A DNA stretch of 64,000 nucleotides from Nocardioides sp. Root140 (GTDB taxonomy: Bacteria > Actinomycetota > Actinomycetes > Propionibacteriales > Nocardioidaceae): contig NZ_LMFI01000017.1 in NCBI RefSeq assembly GCF_001426745.1, positions 62,001 to 126,000 of the forward strand, in the 5' to 3' direction. The notes beneath the pieces are model-generated. The model was not told the origin of the DNA. It was given only the letters and a program-made list of their open reading frames with translations, and searched no databases. Shown here piece after piece: positions 53,335 to 60,494 of the stretch. The first letter of the stretch is position 1; every line of letters starts with the position of its first letter. The position numbers were made by a program, and so were the translations under genes.

Positions 53335-53379
53335 CCGCGCCCTGTCCGATCCGGACGGGGCGCGGTTGCTTCTCCAAAC
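53335..53379 (+). promoter_or_regulatory. Dispersed leader/promoter element, copy 7, with 8-bp hairpin
   Basis: TGTCCGAT at 53343 and GCTTCTCC at 53368; ATG 53380 is exactly 37 nt from the first T. CCGCGCCC (53335-53342) pairs perfectly with GGGCGCGG (53358-53365), and GTCC/GGAC form an inner stem. It heads the type IV secretion operon. Confidence 0.8.
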
Positions 53380-53628
53380 ATGAGCGAGCAGGCACACACC
53401 GCAGTCACCGTCTCCGAGCCGACCCCCGAGGTCGTCGCGCAGCTGCTGGACGTGGTGGCCGACCACAGCGTCGACCACGCGCTGTCCGACATGGAGCGGA
53501 TGATTGCGCGTCTGCGCGCCGACGCTGAGGAGGCCGCGGAGGCACGCGAAGTGCTGCGCAACACCCCCGCCGCCGTTCTCCGTGAAGCGCTGCGGCTGCG
53601 GGCAGCCCGGATCGAGGCGACCCGATGA
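53380..53628 (+). CDS. Small hypothetical protein, first gene of the secretion operon
   Basis: An 82-aa, highly helical, charged protein (VVAQLLDVVADHSVDHALSD, ADAEEAAEAREVLRNTP). The ATG is fixed by leader copy 7 and has no Shine-Dalgarno. It overlaps the next gene by ATGA. No family recognised; the position suggests a small regulator or chaperone of the conjugation system. Confidence 0.65.
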   Translation: MSEQAHTAVTVSEPTPEVVAQLLDVVADHSVDHALSDMERMIARLRADAEEAAEAREVLRNTPAAVLREALRLRAARIEATR

Positions 53629-54563
53629 GCACCGTCACCGCGACCCGGTACTCCACCCGCGAGCTGCGGGCTGCGGCCGCCGCACTGGCGGCCGGCAAGT
53701 TCGCCACCCCGGCCACGCGACCCTCGACACCGGAGACGGCCGAGGACCAGGACCCGCGGGCGACCCTCGAAGTGACCGCCGCGACCGAGGGGGAGCGTGA
53801 CCGTGCCTCCCGTGGTGACGGCTCCACGGCGAGCCCGGGCGCCACGTCGGCGGTGTCGACGGGGGCCGGGCCGCTGGTGCGGGTGCGTGCCGCCAACGCT
53901 GGCGCTGGGGCCTCGACGATCGCCCTCGCCCTGGCCGATGTCGCAGACGCCGCGGGTATCCGCACGCGTGTGCTTGATGCGGCCGCTCCGGCGTGGTCCG
54001 GACTGCTGGGCGCCACGGTCACCGAGCTCGGCGCCGCTGAGGGATGGCGCCGCGGCCGCCGCGGCGACGACGTGCTGATCGACCGCGTCGAGGAACCGGT
54101 CCGGATGCCTGGGGAGGTGCCCGGCCCGCGGTCGGTGGACGGCGTCGACCTGACGGTTCTGGACGCCGGCTGGTCGGTGCGTGAGCTCGCCGCCTCCGGG
54201 GCGGGTTCCTGGGTCGCCACGACGCCGGCACGCGCGGAGGTCCTGGTGACCCGGCCGCATGGACTGGCGCTGAGCCAGACCGAGGCGGCGCTGGCGGATC
54301 TCGAGGACCAGCTCGCCCGCGACGGGGTCGTGGTCGTCGTCGTGGGCGCGGCCCGCTGGAGCGATCGCGAGTTCGCCTCCGCCGGCCGGCTGCTGCGTGT
54401 AGCTCGACAGCAGGAGGCCGTTCTGTTCGCGCCGCTGCTGCCCGCCAAGGCCCTGCCGGGTCTGGGCCCCGACCCGCTGCCCAAGCAGCTCACAAGCCCC
54501 TCCCTGCGCCTGCTGGAGCGGATCACCACCATCACCGGCCCGCTGACGGCGAACCGGACCTGA
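53625..54563 (+). CDS. ParA/MinD-like protein with degenerate P-loop
   Basis: A 312-aa protein with a disordered first 85 residues, then a ParA-like fold: VRAANAGAGASTIALALADV in place of the P-loop (no lysines), TRVLDAAAPAWSGLL as the A' region and VDLTVLDAGWSV as Walker B. ATP hydrolysis is unlikely. Such proteins are regularly encoded at the head of actinobacterial conjugation operons and may act as scaffolds. It is the second degenerate family member in this window. Confidence 0.65.
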   Translation: MSTVTATRYSTRELRAAAAALAAGKFATPATRPSTPETAEDQDPRATLEVTAATEGERDRASRGDGSTASPGATSAVSTGAGPLVRVRAANAGAGASTIALALADVADAAGIRTRVLDAAAPAWSGLLGATVTELGAAEGWRRGRRGDDVLIDRVEEPVRMPGEVPGPRSVDGVDLTVLDAGWSVRELAASGAGSWVATTPARAEVLVTRPHGLALSQTEAALADLEDQLARDGVVVVVVGAARWSDREFASAGRLLRVARQQEAVLFAPLLPAKALPGLGPDPLPKQLTSPSLRLLERITTITGPLTANRT

Positions 54564-54582
54564 AAGGAAAGAAGGAGAAGAA

Positions 54583-54912
54583 ATGATCATCGAGACCATC
54601 TCGGAGGTCGCCATCCAGATCGCGGCCGCGGGAAACATCAAGGCCGAAGGCGTCGGCGACGTGTGCGCTCAGGCCCCGACCGGAGTCAAGCCGTACGTCA
54701 ACGACATCCTCGGGTGGGTCAAGTACGGCGTGATCGCCATCATCATCGGCGCCGGCTTCGCCTCGTCGGGGGCGCTGATCGTGGGGAAGTTCGGCCAGAT
54801 GGGCCGGGCCGCTCAGATCGGCGCCTCGGGGCTGTTCTGGACCGTGATCGGCGCGATCGCGTTCGTCTGCATCTACGCCATCCTCAACGGCATCGTCGGC
54901 AACGGCTGCTGA
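54583..54912 (+). CDS. Small membrane protein, VirB2/TrbC-pilin-like
   Basis: A 109-aa protein with two membrane helices (YGVIAIIIGAGFASSGALIV and ASGLFWTVIGAIAFVCIYAI) linked by a short basic turn (GKFGQMGR), the layout of VirB2-like subunits. Two cysteines (residue about 28 and the last residue) could pair. GAAGGAGAAGAA precedes ATG 54583. Position before the VirB8- and VirB6-like genes supports the role. Confidence 0.6.
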   Translation: MIIETISEVAIQIAAAGNIKAEGVGDVCAQAPTGVKPYVNDILGWVKYGVIAIIIGAGFASSGALIVGKFGQMGRAAQIGASGLFWTVIGAIAFVCIYAILNGIVGNGC

Positions 54913-54913
54913 C

Positions 54914-55732
54914 ATGATCACCCGGACCCGACACGTCTACCAGTCAAAGCTGGTTGACCCCGACACCGAATGGACCCGCCGCAGGCTCCAGATCCTGCTG
55001 GGGGCCGTGGCTGTCGTCGTACTCGCCATGGCGGCGGGCGGCGTGTGGTCGGTGGTCAGCATGCTCACCGGCTCCTCGTCCGGCGACGGCAACGGGTCCG
55101 ATTCGGCACAGTCCGCCCAGGACCAGCTCGCCGACGAGCAGCTGCCCGACGCGCCCTTGGAGGCCGCTCAGCCCGGAAGCCTGTCGTCGGGCGAGACGGG
55201 CACACTCGAGATCCCGGCACCGATGGAGGTGGGAGAGGTCGGTGTTGCGACCGGGTTCCCGCGCACGCCGGAGGGCGCCCTGGCTCAGCTGGCCGCGATC
55301 GACACGACCGCGTTGACCTCGGCGTCGGTTCGAGTGGCCCAGGAGGTCATCACTGCGTGGGCCGCCCCTGGTGGTCCGACGGCCGAGAGCTGGTCGGGTG
55401 TGCAGGGCTTGGCCGCACTCCTGGAGTCCGCCGGAATGTCCTCGGAGGCGCAGAACACGATCACGATCGGCGCAGAGCCGAAGATGGGGTTCATCAAGGG
55501 CACGGTCGGTGACGACTTCGTCATTCCGTGCATCGACTTCATCATCACCGCCACCACCGCGTCGGGCCAGCCGCAGCAGGTCGCGGCCGCCGACTGCCAG
55601 CGCATGGTGTGGCAGGACGGCCGGTGGGTGATCGGCGAGGGCGAGGAGCCGGCACCGGCGCCGTCGCTGTGGCCCGGCTCCCAGGCCTCCTTCGACGCCG
55701 GCTACCAGTGGCTGGAGGTGCCGCAGTCATGA
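54914..55732 (+). CDS. TcpC/VirB8-like conjugation protein
   Basis: A 272-aa protein with one N-terminal membrane helix (ILLGAVAVVVLAMAAGGVWS, residues about 28-47), an acidic linker, and a C-terminal NTF2-like domain (ALAQLAAIDTTALTSASVRV, WQDGRWVIGEGEEPAP). VirB8/TcpC proteins have this topology and help build the secretion channel. It overlaps the following gene by ATGA. Confidence 0.7.
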   Translation: MITRTRHVYQSKLVDPDTEWTRRRLQILLGAVAVVVLAMAAGGVWSVVSMLTGSSSGDGNGSDSAQSAQDQLADEQLPDAPLEAAQPGSLSSGETGTLEIPAPMEVGEVGVATGFPRTPEGALAQLAAIDTTALTSASVRVAQEVITAWAAPGGPTAESWSGVQGLAALLESAGMSSEAQNTITIGAEPKMGFIKGTVGDDFVIPCIDFIITATTASGQPQQVAAADCQRMVWQDGRWVIGEGEEPAPAPSLWPGSQASFDAGYQWLEVPQS

Positions 55733-57105
55733 GCACGCAGACCGTTGCGGGCATCGTCCCCATGATTGATCTCAACCCGTTGAACTGGCTTGGGGACAAG
55801 GCCAAGGAGGGCCTGGCCGACGGGTTCACGTCGATGATGATGTCGATCTGGTCGGGCGCAGTGTGGCTGCTCAAGACCGCCTTCGGACTGATCGACAACT
55901 TCACCCCCAACGTCGCCGACCCCGACCTGGCCAAGCTGTACTCGGTCACCTTGTGGATCGCCCTGGTGATCGCCCTGGTGATGGCGTTCGGCCAGATCGG
56001 CCTCGCGGTTCTCCGGCAGGACGGCCGTGGGTTCGGCACCCTGGCGGCCGGGGTGGTCCAGTACGGCGTCGTTCTGTCCTGCTGGGTCACCGTGAGTGCT
56101 GGGTTCATCGCCGCCGCATCCGGGCTGACCAAGGGCATCTTGGACACGCTGCTCGGTGTCGACAGCTTCTCCGGCTACGCGGCCGGCGACGGGTTCGTTG
56201 ACCGCGTCTCGGGCACGACACAGGCAGCCACGCTCGGGATCTGTGCGCTGTTCATCCTGATCCCGGCGTCCTTCGGTCACATGGTGATCATGATGGTGCG
56301 CTCGGCGGCGCTGCTGATCCTGGTGGCCACCATGCCCATGGCGGCCGCGGGAGCGCTGTCGGAAGGCACGAAGTCGTGGATGTGGAAGTCGATCCGCTGG
56401 TTCTTGGCCTGCGTGCTGATGGAGCCGCTGCTGGCGCTGGTGGTGGGAATGGGCACGCAGTTCGCCTGGGCCGGCATGCCCGACGGTGAGGAGCAGAGCC
56501 CCGCTGAGAGGGCGCTGCACTTCTCCTCGACGTCGGAGAACATCGGCATGTCCGTCGTCGGGTCGATCATCATGCTGGTGGCCTGTTTCATGCCGCTGGT
56601 GTTGTTCCGGCTGCTGGCCTTCGTCGACCCCGGCACCGCGTCGGGGGCCTCGTTCCGGTCGACGATGGACGCCAACGGCGGCGTCGCCGGGCTCTTGAAG
56701 GGCAAGGGCGCCGGCGCCCAGGCGTCCGGCTCTGGTGCTGCCAGCGAGACCGCCTCGGACGGCCGCACTACTTCAGAGAACGGTGCTGACGCTGAAACCG
56801 CGAACCGGTTCCAGTCCTCGGGGTTCAAGAAGCTCGGCGGCAAGGTCGGCGGGGTCGTCGGCGGGGCGATGGAGAAGACCGGGAAGGTCGCCCAGGCCGG
56901 CGCCTCGATGAGCGTCGACGTGCTCGGCCAGTCCGGCATCGGCAACCAGGGCTACTACCCGACCGACCACACCCCCAAGCAGAAGCGGCAGGGACAGCAG
57001 GGGCAGAAGCTCCGGCCGTTCAACGACACCAACGGCGACGGCGTCGCCAACGACATTCCACCCGAGGCCCAGGCCGCAGTTGAGGACGGAGCGTTCATCG
57101 CATGA
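55729..57105 (+). CDS. VirB6-like polytopic conjugation protein
   Basis: A 458-aa protein with about six to seven membrane helices between residues 40 and 310 (LWIALVIALVMAFGQIGLAV, LILVATMPMAAAG, SVVGSIIMLVACFMPLVLF). The sequence WFLACVLMEPLLALVVGMG is characteristic of actinobacterial VirB6-type channel proteins. A Gly/Lys-rich cytoplasmic tail of 130 residues ends it. Overlaps both neighbours by 4 nt. Confidence 0.78.
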   Translation: MSTQTVAGIVPMIDLNPLNWLGDKAKEGLADGFTSMMMSIWSGAVWLLKTAFGLIDNFTPNVADPDLAKLYSVTLWIALVIALVMAFGQIGLAVLRQDGRGFGTLAAGVVQYGVVLSCWVTVSAGFIAAASGLTKGILDTLLGVDSFSGYAAGDGFVDRVSGTTQAATLGICALFILIPASFGHMVIMMVRSAALLILVATMPMAAAGALSEGTKSWMWKSIRWFLACVLMEPLLALVVGMGTQFAWAGMPDGEEQSPAERALHFSSTSENIGMSVVGSIIMLVACFMPLVLFRLLAFVDPGTASGASFRSTMDANGGVAGLLKGKGAGAQASGSGAASETASDGRTTSENGADAETANRFQSSGFKKLGGKVGGVVGGAMEKTGKVAQAGASMSVDVLGQSGIGNQGYYPTDHTPKQKRQGQQGQKLRPFNDTNGDGVANDIPPEAQAAVEDGAFIA

Positions 57106-58640
57106 GTGTCTACGGAGCATCCGCGACCCGTGACCGGCAGGCCTGGCTCTTCGGGCTCACCGGCCCCCAGTTCTTCATGGTGCTGGCCGCCGGGTTCCCG
57201 ACCTGGATGGCGATCGCCATCGGGCAGTGGCTCGCACTGCTCGGCCTCGTCCCGATGTGGGGCGTGATTGCGCTACTGACCTGCCTACCGATCCGAGGCC
57301 ACTCGGCCTTCCAGTGGATCGGCGTCCTGTTCCGGCACCTGGCCGGGGCAGCGTTCGGCTGGTCCCGGTTCCAGTCCAAGGCCGCCGCCGGCGACCTCGA
57401 CCTCGGCGACGCAGACGACGATGAGGACGACGGCGACGCGGGCGAGGCGGACCTGCCCGGCATCCTGTCCAGCATCCAGATCCACGACGGCCCGCCGATG
57501 ACCGGACAGACCGCACGCCCGGCGATCATCCAGAACCACGCAACCCGCACGTGGGCGGCCACCGCGCGGGTCGTCCACCCCGGCATCGGGATGAGCGACG
57601 ACGCAGATCGGTTCCGCATGGGCGCCGGCCTCACCGAGATGATGGAGGCCGCGACCGCCGGCAACCAGATCGACCTGGTCGTGGTTCAGGTCCGCACCAT
57701 CCCCGACGACGGCACCGAGCGCGACGAGTGGGTGCGTCACAACGCGCGCCCCGACGAGCCCGAGGTTTCAGCCCGGGTCAACACCGAACTGGAGTCGATG
57801 ACCGCCGGCGCGGCCGTGCGCCGCGAGGCGTTCGTTACCGTGGTGGTTCGCGAGGACGTCATCAACAAGGACGCCAAACGCGCTGGGCGAGGCGTGATGG
57901 GTCGCGCACGCATCCTGTACTCGGTGCTGGCCGAGGTGGAGGCCCGACTGACTGGCTCGATCGGCTGCACGCGGGTGAACTGGCTCGACAGCTCCGAGCT
58001 CGCAGTGGCGATCCGCACCGGCTTCGAGCCCGGTGATGCGCCCGCGCTCGCCGACGCGGCGATCCACCACCGCGAAGACCCGGCGATCACGCCCGGTGTC
58101 CCGCTTGGCGCCGCCGGTCCGACGAACGCATCAACCGCGCTGCGGTCCTACCGGCACGGGGAGTGGGAGTCGATCTCCTCCACAATCCTGCTGCCCCGCA
58201 AGGGCGCCCGGATGGGTGCGCTGGCGCGGGTGCTGGTGCCGTCCCAGCCAGGCGAGCGGCGCGCGCTGACGGTGTTCTACCGACCGGTCTCGCAGCAGGC
58301 GGCCGACCGGGCCACCGGCCGGGCGCAGATGTCGGCGGTGATGGCCGGCACGCTGCGCGAGAAGGCCGGCAAGGTCGAACGGGCCAAGGACCGCCAGTCG
58401 GTTGGCAAGCTGCACGAGCGCGACGAGAAGCTCGAGATGGGTCGCTCACTGGTCAAGGTGTCCTCGGCGGTCTCGGTCACGGTTCCGGCAGGGTGGAACA
58501 TCCAGGACTTCGGCCGCCGTCTCGACGCCTCGATCCGTATCAGCGGCTTCACCCCACTCCCTCTGGACGGGGCACACGACGCGGCCTTCGCCGTGTCCGC
58601 GATCCCGCTGGGGGCAGGCCTGCCGAAGAAGCGCCGCTAA
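57102..58640 (+). CDS. SCO6880/PrgI-like type IV secretion protein
   Basis: A 512-aa protein of the SCO6880 family. Two N-terminal membrane helices (FFMVLAAGFPTWMAIAIGQW and LLGLVPMWGVIALLTCLP) correspond to VirB3/PrgI; the long cytoplasmic part resembles the N-terminal region of VirB4 without a P-loop. In actinobacterial conjugation systems it pairs with the separate VirB4 ATPase encoded two genes on. The leading GASATRDRQAWLFGLTGPQ is a family signature. Confidence 0.82.
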   Translation: MSVYGASATRDRQAWLFGLTGPQFFMVLAAGFPTWMAIAIGQWLALLGLVPMWGVIALLTCLPIRGHSAFQWIGVLFRHLAGAAFGWSRFQSKAAAGDLDLGDADDDEDDGDAGEADLPGILSSIQIHDGPPMTGQTARPAIIQNHATRTWAATARVVHPGIGMSDDADRFRMGAGLTEMMEAATAGNQIDLVVVQVRTIPDDGTERDEWVRHNARPDEPEVSARVNTELESMTAGAAVRREAFVTVVVREDVINKDAKRAGRGVMGRARILYSVLAEVEARLTGSIGCTRVNWLDSSELAVAIRTGFEPGDAPALADAAIHHREDPAITPGVPLGAAGPTNASTALRSYRHGEWESISSTILLPRKGARMGALARVLVPSQPGERRALTVFYRPVSQQAADRATGRAQMSAVMAGTLREKAGKVERAKDRQSVGKLHERDEKLEMGRSLVKVSSAVSVTVPAGWNIQDFGRRLDASIRISGFTPLPLDGAHDAAFAVSAIPLGAGLPKKRR

Positions 58641-58672
58641 CCCGAGAAGCGCGCAGACCCGGCCCGGCCTGA

Positions 58673-58727
58673 AACAGCCCGGTCGTCAGATGTCCGATCT
58701 GGCGGCCGGGCTGTTGCTTCTCCAGGC
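58673..58727 (+). promoter_or_regulatory. Dispersed leader/promoter element, copy 8, with 10-bp hairpin
   Basis: TGTCCGAT at 58691 and GCTTCTCC at 58716; ATG 58728 is exactly 37 nt from the first T. AACAGCCCGG (58673-58682) pairs perfectly with CCGGGCTGTT (58706-58715); inside, CAGAT/ATCTG pair around GTCCG. Confidence 0.8.
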
Positions 58728-58883
58728 ATGGAGCACCAATCCGCCCTGCCGAAGGAGACACCTGTGATGTCGACGCGATCGAGGAACCCCTCGAACCTGA
58801 CCGCTGCGCGACCGCCGCTGGTCGGTCGCCTGCACGCCATGGCGACCACGCACCCCTCGCCGCGCGTGACGGGGGAGTGGTGA
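58728..58883 (+). CDS. Small basic protein encoded before the VirB4 gene
   Basis: A 51-aa frame whose ATG is set by leader copy 8. Sequence MEHQSALPKETPVMSTRSRN, then a basic Pro/Ser-rich rest. Its stop overlaps GTG 58880 of the VirB4-like gene, so it may serve mainly to couple translation. No family recognised. Confidence 0.5.
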   Translation: MEHQSALPKETPVMSTRSRNPSNLTAARPPLVGRLHAMATTHPSPRVTGEW

Positions 58884-60421
58884 GCGTGGCGGCGACCAAG
58901 ACCCGCGCTCGTGGTGGCTCGAAGACCTCGCGGCCGTCGTCGCGGACGATCGATGACCTGCTGTCGGACTTCGGAACCACGATGCCGCGCAAGGCGGCTC
59001 CGGTCGCGGATCCCCCGGCTGAGAAGCTGTTCCCCGGTTCGGTCAAGCCCAACGGCGCACGCCGGATGGGGCATGGGTGGGCGGCCACGATGCCGCCGCT
59101 GGCCGGCTATCAGATGACCTCGGAGGAGACCCCGGTCCTGTGGCCGCTGATCTCCGGTGACGGGCTCCCGCCGTGGGGTGCCGAGATGGGATACGACGTC
59201 CTCTCGGGCGGCAAGTTCTACTGCGACCCGATGGGCTGGGTGCTCGACGACTCGATCCCGGTCACCAACCCCAACATCTTCATCTTCGGCAAGCCGGGCC
59301 GCGGGAAGTCCGCGACCGTCAAGGCGTTCATGCTCCGGATGATCCGCTACGGCTACCGGTCCCTGGTCCTCGGCGACGTCAAGGACGAGTACGAGGACCT
59401 CGCCCGGTTCCTCGGCGTCGACCCGTTCCGCATCGGCCCCGGTCTCGCGGGCCGGATCAACCCACTCGACCTCGGCCCGCTCGGCGTGGACTGGGACAAG
59501 CAGACCCGCGAGGAGCAGCACCGCCGCGCGAACGTGATCTTCAACCGCTGGCTGTTCCTGATCCGGGGCCTGATCGGCTCCCAGGGCGTGACGTTCACCC
59601 CGACCGAGGAGCGGGTCATCAACAAGGTGCTGCGGCACCTGACCGGCTGGGCTGTTGGCGCCTCCCGGCTCAAGCCGGTCACCATCCCGCAGGTGTGGGC
59701 AGCACTGGACTCGCCCACGAAAGACCTGGTCGCGGACTGCCGCTACGCCACCGAACAGGACTTCTACGACGGCACCCGGCCACTGCGCGACGCGCTGGGT
59801 GCGCTGTGCGAGGGATCGCTGCAGGGCATGTTCGACACCGCGTCGACCTTCAACCCCGACTGGCGTGCACCGATCCAGACGCTGTCGCTGCGCTCGCTTC
59901 ACGAGACCGGCAACAAGGTCGCCGTCGGCATCGCGCTGATGTGCCTCAACTCCTGGGGTCAGGGCATGCGGGAGACCGCATCGGCAGGTGATCGGCGGAT
60001 CGTGCTCCGAGACGAGGCATGGCTGCAGACCCGGCTGTCGCTGGACGCGGTCATGGCGCTGGACGCCAACCTGCGGCTCTCCCGCACCGAGGGCGACATC
60101 CAACTGGTGACCTACCACAAGCCCTCCGACCCGCTCTCGGCCGGCGACGAGGGCAGCCAGGCCGCTCAGATCGCCAAGGACCTGCTCAACCTCTCCGACG
60201 TCCGGATCTTGATGGGTCAGGACGAGTCGGTCGCCGACGAGCTCGGCCGTCTGATGGGGCTCTCGGAGATGCAGCAGTCCGTGATCACGAACTGGGCGAT
60301 GCAGGAGAAGGGCCGCGCCCTGTGGATGGTCGGCGACCAGCGGTACAAGGTGCAGACGCTGCTCACGCCTCTCGAAAGGCGGCTCACGTACACCAACGAC
60401 GCGATCGACCCGGTGACCTGA
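58880..60421 (+). CDS. VirB4/TraC-like conjugation ATPase
   Basis: A 513-aa ATPase. Walker A is IFGKPGRGKSATVKAF (about residues 134-149) and the VirB4-type Walker B is RRIVLRDEAWLQ (about 374-385); LVTYHKPSD and MGQDESVADELGRLMGLSEM follow as in TraC/VirB4 proteins. The VirB4 N-terminal domain is missing but matches the preceding SCO6880-like protein. It energises the type IV channel at the inner membrane. GTG 58880 overlaps the upstream small ORF. Confidence 0.87.
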   Translation: MSVAATKTRARGGSKTSRPSSRTIDDLLSDFGTTMPRKAAPVADPPAEKLFPGSVKPNGARRMGHGWAATMPPLAGYQMTSEETPVLWPLISGDGLPPWGAEMGYDVLSGGKFYCDPMGWVLDDSIPVTNPNIFIFGKPGRGKSATVKAFMLRMIRYGYRSLVLGDVKDEYEDLARFLGVDPFRIGPGLAGRINPLDLGPLGVDWDKQTREEQHRRANVIFNRWLFLIRGLIGSQGVTFTPTEERVINKVLRHLTGWAVGASRLKPVTIPQVWAALDSPTKDLVADCRYATEQDFYDGTRPLRDALGALCEGSLQGMFDTASTFNPDWRAPIQTLSLRSLHETGNKVAVGIALMCLNSWGQGMRETASAGDRRIVLRDEAWLQTRLSLDAVMALDANLRLSRTEGDIQLVTYHKPSDPLSAGDEGSQAAQIAKDLLNLSDVRILMGQDESVADELGRLMGLSEMQQSVITNWAMQEKGRALWMVGDQRYKVQTLLTPLERRLTYTNDAIDPVT

Positions 60422-60494
60422 ATGTTCGCCGGATTTCTGACGGTTTCGTGTCGAACTTGCAGCCGCTCGGCGTCTGTGTGAGGAGGCCGTAGTC

